DNA of 64,000 bases. Origin: Methylovorus mays. GTDB lineage: Bacteria > Pseudomonadota > Gammaproteobacteria > Burkholderiales > Methylophilaceae. The stretch spans positions 310,001 through 374,000 of the forward strand of contig NZ_JAJAVG010000008.1 of NCBI RefSeq assembly GCF_020531915.1, read 5' to 3'. Positions within the stretch are counted from its first letter, which is position 1. Each line of letters starts with the position of its first letter. The position numbers and the translations under genes were made by a program. The notes below the pieces were generated by a model. The model was not told where the DNA came from. It saw nothing but the letters and a program-made list of their open reading frames with translations, and ran no database searches. This document shows positions 36,672 through 45,602 of this stretch, piece by piece.

Positions 36672-37610
36672 ATGCCGACTACCACTCCTCACCATGCGCC
36701 GTTTTACGTCATCCTTAATGCAGGATCTGGCCGCCACGACACCCATGAAGTTCGGCAAACCATACAGGGCATCATGGATGCAGCAGGCCGTCCTTGCACC
36801 ATCATCGAGGTAGCCCAGCCGCAAGACCTGAGCCGCATTGCCCGCGAAACCGTCGCCACTGCCATGCAGCATGGCGGCATTGTCGTGGCCGCCGGCGGCG
36901 ATGGCGCCATCAATGCCATCGTGCAGGAGGCCTGGCAATGTGATTGCCCCATGGGCATCCTGCCGCAAGGCACCTTCAATTACTTTGGCCGTACACACCA
37001 CATACCCGAAGACACGGCAGAGGCTACCCGTGTGCTGCTGACGGGACGTTTGCAGCCGGTACAGATCGGCCTGGTGAATGACAAAGTGTTTCTGGTGAAC
37101 GCCAGCGTGGGGCTGTATCCCCAGCTGTTGCAAGCACGCGAACAATTCAAGCGCCAGTATGGCCGTAGCCGCGTAGTCGCGCTGATCGCAGGCTTTTTCA
37201 CCTTGCTGCGCCAGCATCGCGTCCTCAAGATCGTGTTGGAAACCAAAGGCGTCTCGCGCAAATTGCGTACGCCTACTCTCTTTGTCGGCAACAATCAGCT
37301 ACAACTTGAGCAAATTGGTATACCACTGACCGATGCCTTGGCCACAGGCGAGCTGGCCGCCATCATGCTGAAGCCCACCAGCAAACTGGCGATGCTGGGA
37401 CTCATGCTGAAAGGTGCGCTGGGCCGACTGGGTGAGGCGGAAAATATTGTCAGCTTCAGTTTTTCCAGCATGGGCATACGTCAGTTTTCGTTTCCGCGCC
37501 GCCGTATCAAGGTGGCGACTGATGGCGAGATCGTGCGGCTCAAATCGCCCTTGCAGTTTCGGGTGGCGCCGCGTCCGCTGCAATTGATCAAACTCGACGA
37601 GCCTGCCTGA
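36672..37610 (+). CDS. Diacylglycerol kinase-family lipid kinase
   Basis: The 312-residue protein has the DAGK catalytic domain: YVILNAGSGRHD near the start, VVAAGGDGAINAIVQEA (nucleotide-binding GGDGxxN) near residue 80, MGILPQGTFNYFGR, and a C-terminal beta-sandwich. It phosphorylates a lipid alcohol such as diacylglycerol. It is the first gene of a plus-strand operon with a metallophosphoesterase (12 bp gap) and a PAP2 phosphatase, a kinase/phosphatase set for lipid head groups. Confidence 0.9.
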   Translation: MPTTTPHHAPFYVILNAGSGRHDTHEVRQTIQGIMDAAGRPCTIIEVAQPQDLSRIARETVATAMQHGGIVVAAGGDGAINAIVQEAWQCDCPMGILPQGTFNYFGRTHHIPEDTAEATRVLLTGRLQPVQIGLVNDKVFLVNASVGLYPQLLQAREQFKRQYGRSRVVALIAGFFTLLRQHRVLKIVLETKGVSRKLRTPTLFVGNNQLQLEQIGIPLTDALATGELAAIMLKPTSKLAMLGLMLKGALGRLGEAENIVSFSFSSMGIRQFSFPRRRIKVATDGEIVRLKSPLQFRVAPRPLQLIKLDEPA

Positions 37611-37622
37611 GCGCCTGGAACC

Positions 37623-38435
37623 ATGACCTTGATCGCCCATCTTTCCGACCCGCACTTTGGCACTGAACAACTGCCAGTAATGCAGGCGCTGCATGCCTTG
37701 CTGCAGCAGCAGGCGCCGCATCTGCTGATCCTGTCCGGCGATATCACCCAGCGTGCAAGACGCAGTCAGTTCAAGCATGCCCGCGCGTTTGTCGACAGCC
37801 TGAACATTCCGCACAGACTGGTGATTCCCGGGAACCATGACATTCCGCTTTTTAATCTGGCAGCGCGGGTGCTGGCCCCCTATGGTCGCCACCGCCAGGC
37901 CTTTGGGCATGACCTTGAGCCCCTGTATCGGGATGATGCATTGCTCGCCATTACCGTCAACACCACCCGGGCCTATCGGCATGAAGACGGCGAAGTCTCC
38001 CACGCGCAGATCACGCGGGTATGCGAGCAACTGCAACAAGCCGGGCCGCAGCAACTGCGTCTGGTCATTACCCACCAGCCGGTCTACGTCACTGAAGCGC
38101 GCGACAAAGGCAATCTTCTGCATGGTCATCAACAAGCAGTGCGCGCCTGGGCTGAGGCCGGGGCCGACCTGATACTGGGCGGGCATATTCACCTGCCTTT
38201 CGTGATTGCCCTGCATGAGAAACGGCCTGAGATACGCCACCGCATATGGGCGGTGCAGGCAGGCACGGCCGTATCCACCCGCATCCGCCGCAATGCGGGC
38301 AACTCCATCAACCTGATTCGTTACCAGGAGCGAAATACGCCCTGCATGGTCGAGCGTTGGGATTATGCGGAAACGCAGCAGCAGTTTGTGCAGGTATCTG
38401 CCGAAGCGCTGAACCTGGAGGGCGCATCGTCATGA
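37623..38435 (+). CDS. Calcineurin-like metallophosphoesterase
   Basis: The 270-residue protein shows the metallophosphoesterase blocks in order: AHLSDPHFG, LILSGDITQRA, VIPGNHDIP, VITHQPVY and ILGGHIHLP, giving the two-metal site. No signal peptide, so cytoplasmic. CpdA-type cyclic nucleotide phosphodiesterases look similar, but linkage to lipid enzymes suggests a phosphodiester or lipid-linked substrate. Its stop overlaps the PAP2 start (ATGA). Confidence 0.9.
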   Translation: MTLIAHLSDPHFGTEQLPVMQALHALLQQQAPHLLILSGDITQRARRSQFKHARAFVDSLNIPHRLVIPGNHDIPLFNLAARVLAPYGRHRQAFGHDLEPLYRDDALLAITVNTTRAYRHEDGEVSHAQITRVCEQLQQAGPQQLRLVITHQPVYVTEARDKGNLLHGHQQAVRAWAEAGADLILGGHIHLPFVIALHEKRPEIRHRIWAVQAGTAVSTRIRRNAGNSINLIRYQERNTPCMVERWDYAETQQQFVQVSAEALNLEGASS

Positions 38436-39208
38436 ATACCTCATGGTGGATGCACATTGCCACATACGGCGCTGAGTATTACCTGGTGGGGCTGGTGGCG
38501 ATTTGGCTGATCGTGACGTTAGCTCACCATGCGCACTTTTCGTGTGCAGATGCTGAAAAGCGCTGGCTGACAACCAGCCTGTTGTTGATGAGTCTGGCCG
38601 GGGGGATGTTCTGCTGGATTGCCTACCTGCTGGAAACGGGCAGCCTCATGCAGCCAGATGCGGAATTCAGCGAAGCGGTGCGGGACCACGCCAGCCCATT
38701 TGCCATGCACTATTTCCACCTGATCACGCACCTGGGCAATACCTCGACGCTCACGGTAATCTGCGTGCTGGTGGTGTTGCTGATGCTATGGCTCAGGCAT
38801 TTCAAATTGGCTGCGGGCAGTCTGCTGGCGATAGGCGGCAACAGCATTCTCAATGTCAGCCTCAAAGATATCTTTGAACGCCTGCGGCCGATAAACCCCT
38901 ATAGCGAACCTCTCGAAAGCTGGAGCTTCCCCAGCGGCCACAGCTCAGGCTCGCTTGTGGCATATGGTCTGCTGGCTTATCTGGCCATGCGCCTGCTACC
39001 ATCGCGCTACCATCTGCCAGCCCTGCTACTGGGTAGTTCCCTGGCGTTCAGCATTGCCTGCAGCCGGGTATTTTTGCATTATCACTATGCCAGCGATGTA
39101 CTCGCTGGTTTAATGTCTGGCCTGCTATGGCTTACTTTTTGCATTGCCGTGATGGAGTACACCACCACGTCGTCCCCTTCGCATCAACCCTCACCAGATA
39201 AGGGTTGA
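38432..39208 (+). CDS. PAP2-family membrane phosphatase
   Basis: The 258-residue integral membrane protein has about six helices and the three PAP2 motifs: KDIFERLRP, SWSFPSGHSSG and CSRVFLHYHYASD, which form the active site on the periplasmic face. Substrates of the family include phosphatidate, undecaprenyl pyrophosphate and lipid A phosphates. It is translationally coupled to the phosphoesterase. The frame runs upstream to 38246 but that part is a shadow of the previous gene. Confidence 0.92.
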   Translation: MNTSWWMHIATYGAEYYLVGLVAIWLIVTLAHHAHFSCADAEKRWLTTSLLLMSLAGGMFCWIAYLLETGSLMQPDAEFSEAVRDHASPFAMHYFHLITHLGNTSTLTVICVLVVLLMLWLRHFKLAAGSLLAIGGNSILNVSLKDIFERLRPINPYSEPLESWSFPSGHSSGSLVAYGLLAYLAMRLLPSRYHLPALLLGSSLAFSIACSRVFLHYHYASDVLAGLMSGLLWLTFCIAVMEYTTTSSPSHQPSPDKG

Positions 39209-39260
39209 ATGCATTTTTCAATGCCCCTATGCTGGCCTAATTGATGTGTAAGAAAGCCAT

Positions 39261-41183
39261 ATGAAATCAGCCACCTTGCCGCCGGACGAAGCAGAACGTG
39301 TCGCCATGCTGCATGCACTCGGGCTGCTGGATACAGAGCCAGAGCCTGTTTTTGACAGAATCACGCAACTGGTTGCCCTGACCCTGAACGTTCCCATCGC
39401 CCTGATTTCGCTGGTGGATACGGACAGGCAATGGTTCAAATCCCGCATTGGGGTGGAAGCGGAAGAGTCGCCCCGTGACGTCGCTTTTTGCGCCCATGCC
39501 ATCTTGCATACCAAGCCCATGGTGGTGAATGATGCCCTGCTGGATGAGCGGTTTGCCGACAATCCCATGGTGCTGCAATTTCCGAATATCCGCTTCTATG
39601 CAGGCATCCCCATACGGACCACGGCGGGCTATGCCCTTGGTACCCTGTGCGCCATCGATGCCCAGCCCAGAGAGCTGAGCAAACACGAGCTGGAGATATT
39701 GACCTGCCTTGCCGACCTCGTCAGCAAGGAAATCCGCTTGCGCGAAACCCTTGCACTCACCGAATCGCACCTCAAGCTCTCCCAAACCGTACTGCATGCT
39801 AGTGAAGCGCGCTTTCGCACCATCTTTGAAAAGGCTGCCATTGGCATTGCCCTGGTCGCCCCCGATGGCGGCTGGCTGAGTGTGAACGAAGAGCTATGCC
39901 GCTTTTTGGGCTACCATGCCGATGAGCTTTATCAGCTCAGTTTCAGGGACATTACCTGCCCCGACGATTTGCAAGCCGACCTGGATTTGCTGAAGCAATT
40001 GGCCGAAGACAAGATAGACCGTTACCAGATCGAAAAACGCTATATCCGCAAGGATGGCAAACTGCGCTGGGCCAGTCTGAGCGTCACCAAGCAGATCAAT
40101 TCGCGCGGCGAGCTGGAGTATTTTGTTTCGATTGTCAAAGACATACACGACAGAAAAGTCGCCGAGCAGGCATTGAATGACTTGCAGCGCGACCTGGAAA
40201 ACCGCGTTGCCCAACGCACCTTTGAGCTCAAGAAAAGCAACGAGATGCTGTCATTCGCCATGGCCAAGCAAACGCTGGCCGCGCAGGAACTCAAAGAACG
40301 CGAGCTTGAGATCAGCATGGTGATCGAAAATGCCAACGACGCTTACGTCAGCATCAATCAATCCGGCATCATCACCGCCTGGAACCGCCAGGCCGAATCC
40401 ACCTTTGGCTGGTCGGCACGCGAAGCTATCGGCCAGCGTCTGGATCAGGTCATCATTCCGCCCCATCTGCGGCAGGCCCATCTCAATGGCATGCAGCACC
40501 ACATGGATACCGGCGAAGCCGCCGTGCTGGGCAAACGGCTGGAGCTGGAGGCCATGCGCAAGGACGGCCGTACCATCCCGGTGGAAGTACGCATCAGCAA
40601 GATAGAGGTGCATGGCAAGCACATCTTCAGCGCATTTCTCAGTGACATCAGCGAGCGCAAGCACTTGCAAAGCCTGCTGGAAAAAGAAGCCAAGCACGAT
40701 GTGCTGACCGGCCTGCCCAACCGCCGCGCCTTTACCCACGCCCTGCCGCTGGCGCTGGCCCGCGCCGACCGCACGCAGCAGTGGATGGCCTTGATGTTTA
40801 TTGATCTGGATGGCTTCAAGCAAATCAACGACGAGCTGGGCCACGACGCTGGCGACATGTTGCTGCGCGAAATTGCCAACCGCCTCAGCAGCGCCACGCG
40901 GCAAACCGATACCGTCGCCCGCTTTGCTGGCGATGAATTTGTGGTGCTGCTGGAAAACATGCCAGAGCAAGCCCACGCCCAACTGGTGGCCGAAAAAATC
41001 CTGCATCTGCTGCGCGAGCCCATCCATCTGGGTGGCCTGCTACGCCACATCAGCTGTAGCCTGGGGCTGGCGTACTACGCCCCCTCGAGCGAAGTGCTGC
41101 CAGAAGCTCTGCTGAAAGATGCCGACAATGCCATGTACGAGGCAAAACGCAGTGGCAAGAATCAGATCCGGGTGGCGGGCTGA
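39261..41183 (+). CDS. GAF-PAS-PAS diguanylate cyclase
   Basis: The 640-residue soluble protein has an N-terminal GAF domain (about 20-165; FDRITQLVALTLNVPIALISLVD), a PAS with PAC (about 185-310; GWLSVNEELCRFLGY), a coiled coil, a second PAS (about 350-460; ITAWNRQAESTFGWSAREAIG) and a C-terminal GGDEF domain with RFAGDEF and an RQTD inhibitory site five residues before it. It should make c-di-GMP under the control of a redox, light or ligand signal. No EAL domain. It ends before a bidirectional terminator. Confidence 0.93.
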   Translation: MKSATLPPDEAERVAMLHALGLLDTEPEPVFDRITQLVALTLNVPIALISLVDTDRQWFKSRIGVEAEESPRDVAFCAHAILHTKPMVVNDALLDERFADNPMVLQFPNIRFYAGIPIRTTAGYALGTLCAIDAQPRELSKHELEILTCLADLVSKEIRLRETLALTESHLKLSQTVLHASEARFRTIFEKAAIGIALVAPDGGWLSVNEELCRFLGYHADELYQLSFRDITCPDDLQADLDLLKQLAEDKIDRYQIEKRYIRKDGKLRWASLSVTKQINSRGELEYFVSIVKDIHDRKVAEQALNDLQRDLENRVAQRTFELKKSNEMLSFAMAKQTLAAQELKERELEISMVIENANDAYVSINQSGIITAWNRQAESTFGWSAREAIGQRLDQVIIPPHLRQAHLNGMQHHMDTGEAAVLGKRLELEAMRKDGRTIPVEVRISKIEVHGKHIFSAFLSDISERKHLQSLLEKEAKHDVLTGLPNRRAFTHALPLALARADRTQQWMALMFIDLDGFKQINDELGHDAGDMLLREIANRLSSATRQTDTVARFAGDEFVVLLENMPEQAHAQLVAEKILHLLREPIHLGGLLRHISCSLGLAYYAPSSEVLPEALLKDADNAMYEAKRSGKNQIRVAG

Positions 41184-41232
41184 CAGAGAGTAAATTCCAA
41201 GCCCACCACGTTCTCACAGTTCATGCCCATAA

Positions 41233-41258
41233 AAAAAGCCCCGCAAGCGGGGCTTTTT
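41233..41258. terminator. Bidirectional intrinsic terminator
   Basis: A GCCCCGC/GCGGGGC stem with a two-base loop flanked by A- and T-runs lies between the convergent diguanylate cyclase and PEP-CTERM genes and can serve both. Confidence 0.88.
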
Positions 41259-41274
41259 CATATCAGAACCAGTT

Positions 41275-41865
41275 TCAGGCGCGACGGCGACGGGCAACAA
41301 AGCCCATCAGGCCCAGACCCAGCGCCATCATGGCGTAGGTGTCAGCTTCAGGCACGGCCGAAACAGTGGGCGTGCCGGCGGTGTACCAGGCGCTACCACC
41401 TTGCGCATCGGTCAAGCCTTGTACATGCAGCGCAAAGGAAGACAAACTCAGGGTGACGTCGCTAGCAAAGGTAGCCGTCCAGGTAACGCTTTCACCATCA
41501 GTCAAACGGTCTTTCTTAGGACCTGTCAGATCAAAGCGAAAACCAAAACCACCACCAGGGCCACCGCCAGCAGCAATAGATACTGGCGCATCGCCTGATA
41601 CATTTGACACAGTTGGCGTTACCGAAGAATCAACGGCAATGGCACCGATAAAGGCATCGGTCGTAAACAGCGCATTCAGATCATTGGCAGTAAGAGTGAA
41701 GGTATAAACATTACCGGTATTGGTATACGTCAGGGTGGCGAACGAACTGGACGGGGTGTAAGACCCCGACAGCAGCGTACCGTAAGTGTCAGTTGCCGCG
41801 TTGGCTGCCACACTTGCCAGCAGGGCCAGGCTGGCAATCAGGCCCTTGAAAAAATTATTGAACAT
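41275..41865 (-). CDS. PEP-CTERM sorting-domain protein
   Basis: The 196-residue exported protein has a signal peptide (MFNNFFKGLIASLALLASVA, cleavage near ANA-AT), a Ser/Thr/Gly-rich body and the C-terminal PEP-CTERM anchor: VPEADTYAMMALGLGLMGF followed by the basic tail VARRRRA. Exosortase recognises this signal, and such proteins accompany extracellular polysaccharide and floc formation. The body lacks known enzymatic motifs. GGGGAAG precedes the ATG at 41865; the frame extends to 41922 without a signal-peptide-like start. No exosortase gene is in the window. Confidence 0.9.
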   Translation of the reverse strand: MFNNFFKGLIASLALLASVAANAATDTYGTLLSGSYTPSSSFATLTYTNTGNVYTFTLTANDLNALFTTDAFIGAIAVDSSVTPTVSNVSGDAPVSIAAGGGPGGGFGFRFDLTGPKKDRLTDGESVTWTATFASDVTLSLSSFALHVQGLTDAQGGSAWYTAGTPTVSAVPEADTYAMMALGLGLMGFVARRRRA

Positions 41866-41920
41866 TTGGCTTCCCCATAGTTGGCTAATCTGTTTTTGTA
41901 GTATTGCTTGATGCTGCGCC

Positions 41921-41964
41921 ATTGTAGAGCTTGGGATTTATTGCACAATAGTACTTTGGTACTA
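41921..41964 (-). promoter_or_regulatory. Putative promoter and adjoining palindrome of the PEP-CTERM gene
   Basis: On the minus strand TTGTGC (41948-41943) and TACAAT (41926-41921) with a 16 bp spacer resemble a sigma-70 promoter. Directly abutting the -35 is a perfect dyad with six-base arms (TAGTAC and GTACTA, four-base spacer, 41949-41964), which is where an activator or repressor would bind. Leader length would be about 50 nt. Confidence 0.45.
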
Positions 41965-42103
41965 GCGATGTCATGCCCACGCATGCCAGCTTGCCAGCCT
42001 ACGTCATCCTGCTTATCAAAAACCCGGCTTGAATGTGGTTCAATCCCATGGCGTATGGAGCAAACAATAAGCTTCATACGATGATTAATAGGGAACCCCC
42101 ACC

Positions 42104-44158
42104 TTGCATCATCTTTCATTCCGACGACTGATCACATGTCTGTATGCCGCCTGCGTAACACCGGCTTTTGCGCTTGAGTCGCTGACGCTAAGCCCGGTCA
42201 GCGTCACCAGCCATTACGACAACGCCATCGGGACCTCGGATGCTGCCAGCGAAGGCAGCGTGACGTCCACGCTGATCGCCAACCGCCCCACCCTGCGCAC
42301 CGGCGAAATACTGGAGTTTGTGCCCGGCATGATCGTCAGCCAGCACAGCGGCGATGGCAAGGCCAACCAGTATTATCTGCGCGGATTCAATCTAGACCAT
42401 GGCACCGACTTTGCCACCTATGTAGACGAGATGCCGGTCAACATGCGCTCGCATGCGCACGGTCAGGGCTATACCGATCTCAATTTTTTGATTCCCGAGC
42501 TGGTCGAGCGCATTCACTACCGCAAAGGGCCGTATTACGCTGAAGAGGGAGATTTTTCATCTGCCGGAGCGGCGCATTTGCAGCTGGCCAATACCTTGCC
42601 GCAGGGCGTGGCCTCGATGTCGATTGGGGAGAATGCCTACCGGCGTTACCTGCTGGCGAACGCCATGGCGGCAGGCCAGGGGCAGCTGCTGTATGGCCTG
42701 GAAATCAACCGCAACGATGGCCCGTGGGATACCCCGGAAAACCTGCGCAAGGTGAATGGCGTGCTGCGCTACAGCGAAGGCGATGCCGCCAATGGATTCC
42801 ATGTCACGGCGATGGCCTACCACAATCACTGGAATGCCACCGACCAGATCCCCGCGCGTGCCGTCTCGTCCGGCCTGATCAGCCGCTATGGTGCAATAGA
42901 CAGCACCGATGGCGGCGAGTCTTCCCGCTACAGCCTGTCTTACGGCTTGCACCGGCGCAACCAGCAAAGCGCGTTTGAGGTAAATGCCTATATGGTGCAA
43001 TCGAAGCTCGACCTCTACAGCAACTTCTCTTACTTTTTGAATGACCCGGTCAATGGCGACCAGTTTAACCAGCGCGAGCAGCGGCGCATGGCGGGGCTGA
43101 ATGTCAGCCAGACCTGGTTCAGCACATGGGCGGGGCGGGATGTGCAAAACAAGCTGGGCATGCAGACGCGTTACGACCGCCTCTCCCCGGTCGGGCTCTA
43201 TAACACCGTGGCGCGGCAACGTCTTGCCACCATCCGCGAAGATCAGGTGAAAGAAGCCAGCATCGGCCTTTTCGCCGAAAACACCACGCAATGGCTGCCC
43301 AAATTCCGCAGCGTGGCCGGCGTGCGCTACGACAGCTATGCCTTTGATGTGGACAGCAGCATTCAGGGCAACTCCGGCACCGCACATGACGACGTGGTCT
43401 CGCCCAAACTCTCGCTGATCTTCGGGCCATGGGCCAATACCGAATACTTCGTGAATGTTGGCAAAGGCTTTCACAGCAACGACGCCCGCGGCACCACCCA
43501 AACCCAGCTGCCCAATGGCGGCGGTACCACCAGCGCCGTCACACCGCTGGTCAATACGCGCGGCATGGAGCTGGGGCTGCGCACCGAAGTCATCCGCGGC
43601 CTGCAAAGCTCACTCGCCGTGTGGCGGCTGGATAACGCCTCCGAGCTGGTGTTCGTCGGCGATGCCGGGGAAACCGAAGCCAGCCGCGCCAGCAAACGGG
43701 TGGGCGTGGAATGGAACAACCACTACATCGCCAATGACTGGTTGCTGCTGGATATGGACCTCGCCGCCACCCACGCCCGCTTCACCGAGCATGATGCGGC
43801 CGGTGACTACATCCCCGGCGCCATCAATCAGGTCGCCTCGCTCGGCGCTACAGTCACGCGGCTGGGTAACTGGTCAGGCGCCTTTCAGCTGCGCCACTTT
43901 GGCCCCAGACCCTTGCTCGAAGACAACAGCTTCCGATCCGACGCCACCACCATCGCCTACCTGCGCGTGGGCTATAAAGTGGATGCAAAAACCCGGCTGA
44001 CTCTGGATATCTTCAACCTCTTCAATCGCAAAAACAGTGACATCGACTACTACTACGCATCCCGGCTGCAAGGCGAAGCGCTGGCCGGGGTTGATGATGT
44101 GCACTTTCATCCGGTGGAGCCAAGGACTGCCAGGTTGACGCTGTCTTATACCTTTTGA
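42104..44158 (+). CDS. TonB-dependent outer-membrane receptor
   Basis: The 684-residue protein has a signal peptide (cleavage near AFA-LE), a plug domain (about 30-155; LRTGEILEFVPGMIVSQHSG, QYYLRGFNLDHGTDFATYVD, GPYYAEEGDFSSAG) and a 22-strand-type beta barrel ending in aromatic LTLSYTF. A His-rich loop, NMRSHAHGQGYTD, lies in the plug. It belongs to a widespread TonB receptor type whose substrate I cannot assign; it is not linked to siderophore or cobalamin genes. The 238 bp upstream also contains the divergent PEP-CTERM promoter. Confidence 0.9.
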   Translation: MHHLSFRRLITCLYAACVTPAFALESLTLSPVSVTSHYDNAIGTSDAASEGSVTSTLIANRPTLRTGEILEFVPGMIVSQHSGDGKANQYYLRGFNLDHGTDFATYVDEMPVNMRSHAHGQGYTDLNFLIPELVERIHYRKGPYYAEEGDFSSAGAAHLQLANTLPQGVASMSIGENAYRRYLLANAMAAGQGQLLYGLEINRNDGPWDTPENLRKVNGVLRYSEGDAANGFHVTAMAYHNHWNATDQIPARAVSSGLISRYGAIDSTDGGESSRYSLSYGLHRRNQQSAFEVNAYMVQSKLDLYSNFSYFLNDPVNGDQFNQREQRRMAGLNVSQTWFSTWAGRDVQNKLGMQTRYDRLSPVGLYNTVARQRLATIREDQVKEASIGLFAENTTQWLPKFRSVAGVRYDSYAFDVDSSIQGNSGTAHDDVVSPKLSLIFGPWANTEYFVNVGKGFHSNDARGTTQTQLPNGGGTTSAVTPLVNTRGMELGLRTEVIRGLQSSLAVWRLDNASELVFVGDAGETEASRASKRVGVEWNNHYIANDWLLLDMDLAATHARFTEHDAAGDYIPGAINQVASLGATVTRLGNWSGAFQLRHFGPRPLLEDNSFRSDATTIAYLRVGYKVDAKTRLTLDIFNLFNRKNSDIDYYYASRLQGEALAGVDDVHFHPVEPRTARLTLSYTF

Positions 44159-44235
44159 TCATGGCAGGCGCGATCATCACAACCTGGCGATCGCTGCGCT
44201 CTGCATGCTGGGATAAGTATATTGCTCTGCTCTAT

Positions 44236-45102
44236 TTAGTTAGTCCTGGAAAAAACATGGCGCACTCCAGTCTTTTGGTTTTCCAATGTCAATCTACTAG
44301 CATCAAAATCAACGATAGAATCTTGATCTTGCTTTGCATCTGAAGGTAGCGAGGGATTGCTATACAAATATGTCCAATAAATTACTTGGTCTTTTACATA
44401 CCAGCTTCCTGTTGCTTCAAGCACATCCTTTCCATTTACGCTAACTTTGGTAGCAAAGGAAAGATCATTTTTCAAATTCATATATGCAACCAACTGATGG
44501 CCATTAGGTAAAGTTTCATTTGCCTTCCAGGCCCCAACATAGTCCGTTTCTACTTTCTTTTCTAAAGATGGCACAATCTCGTGGCTTGCTATCGACGCCA
44601 GTTTAAAAATACTCACGGTATCGGCCATGACTTTCTCTGTATCAACGTCTGGATTGATTACAGTAACAAAGCCCACGTAAGAAGATTTTTTATCTGTTAA
44701 GAAAAACACAAGCGATGGCTTATCCGAAGTTGATCCAGACTTTCTCCACTCAACCACAGTAGATTTTAGATTTCCTTGTGAATCAAAACGTTCGGATTTA
44801 CCAATTTTCATATTGGGATATGCTGCTTTTACATCCCTAAAAAATCCTGATAGATAAACTTTTGAATCCAACCACCCAGGCGGAAGTTTCTCCACCAAAA
44901 CTATGTAATCAAGCTGATCCTGATTCCAGCCGGCTATATATTTTTGAGCCTCATCAATTTCAGGGATTGCTTGATAAGTTAAATCAAGATCATCAGGTAC
45001 ATCAAACTGCAGGCCCGACGATGAAACTATTGAATCTGCATAAACCGAGCTAAAACATAAAGCCCACACGCAAACTAAAACTACTTTTGCCAACGCCTTC
45101 AT
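44236..45102 (-). CDS. Exported hypothetical protein, AT-rich
   Basis: The protein (288 residues from the ATG at 45102; the frame opens at 45126) has a signal peptide (MKALAKVVLVCVWALCFSSV, cleavage near VYA-DS), an N-terminal domain with SGLQFDVPDDLDLTYQ and LDYIVLVEKLPPGWLDSK, and a C-terminal domain around VGAWKANETLPNGHQL and ATGSWYVKDQVIYWTYLYS, which looks like a lipocalin-like sheet. I recognise no family. Base composition is much richer in A+T than the neighbours, suggesting acquisition. It heads the accessory patch that ends at tRNA-Thr. Confidence 0.7.
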   Translation of the reverse strand: MKALAKVVLVCVWALCFSSVYADSIVSSSGLQFDVPDDLDLTYQAIPEIDEAQKYIAGWNQDQLDYIVLVEKLPPGWLDSKVYLSGFFRDVKAAYPNMKIGKSERFDSQGNLKSTVVEWRKSGSTSDKPSLVFFLTDKKSSYVGFVTVINPDVDTEKVMADTVSIFKLASIASHEIVPSLEKKVETDYVGAWKANETLPNGHQLVAYMNLKNDLSFATKVSVNGKDVLEATGSWYVKDQVIYWTYLYSNPSLPSDAKQDQDSIVDFDASRLTLENQKTGVRHVFSRTN

Positions 45103-45222
45103 AATTCCCATTCTATTTTTAACCACCCTGACTAAATTTCATCCGAGTATAGATGAGTATGGTTCTCATTACCATAAAAATGGGCGCCACCCCAATTGCC
45201 TCTGGAGCAGCAACGCTCATCA

Positions 45223-45300
45223 TCCCGCGTAAGGTTGCGGAAGCGGTAACGCCGCAGGAGCTACCAGCTCACCCTGGCCTTTGGATCACTTTATGCGGGG
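45223..45300. repeat. Copy A of an ~80 bp direct repeat
   Basis: This segment, starting TCCCGCGTAAGGTTGCGG and ending TTTATGCGGGG, recurs in the same orientation at 46056-46137 with a handful of substitutions and four missing bases. The ends are imperfect inverted repeats (TCCCGCGTAA against TTATGCGGGG). The two copies bracket the DUF4177-like/YidD-like pair. Confidence 0.8.
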
Positions 45301-45311
45301 GAGATATCTAT

Positions 45312-45354
45312 AAAAAAAATTGGCCCCAACCAGTATCGATGCGGTTGAGGCCAA
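45312..45354 (-). terminator. Intrinsic terminator of the YidD-like gene
   Basis: On the minus strand a 12-base stem with one mismatch (arm TTGGCCTCAACC) closes an 11-base loop and is followed by eight T residues, 39 bp past the YidD-like stop. Confidence 0.85.
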
Positions 45355-45392
45355 AATAATATTACGTGATACTGACAGAGATACCGTCAAAT

Positions 45393-45602
45393 CTATGGGT
45401 AATCCTCTCCGCCTTGATACAAAGCACCATTACAACGCTTTATACGTTTGTACGTGTAATAAGCCCCCTTGACTGCCCCATACTTTCTCACAGCAAGAAT
45501 TCCGTAGTTAGAGCAGGTTGGCGAATAGATACAACGCCTGTTATGAAATTTATGAAGATGACGTTGATAAAATCGTATCAGGAAAACCAATAGTGTCTTC
45601 AA
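45393..45602 (-). CDS. YidD-like membrane protein insertion factor homologue (short, orphan)
   Basis: The 69-residue protein carries the YidD pattern: LIRFYQRHLHKF, CIYSPTCSNYGILAVRKYG with the two conserved cysteines, YYTYKRIKRC and QGGEDYP. YidD normally assists YidC and lies between rnpA and yidC; this copy is away from that locus, diverged and shorter at its C terminus. Its start overlaps the upstream DUF4177-like stop by four bases. Probably an accessory paralogue; target unknown. Confidence 0.78.
   Translation of the reverse strand: MKTLLVFLIRFYQRHLHKFHNRRCIYSPTCSNYGILAVRKYGAVKGAYYTYKRIKRCNGALYQGGEDYP

Noticed and set aside
44155-44343. 62-codon plus-strand frame after the TonB receptor
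   Set aside because: It overlaps the end of the minus-strand exported gene, has no ribosome site and no recognisable product.
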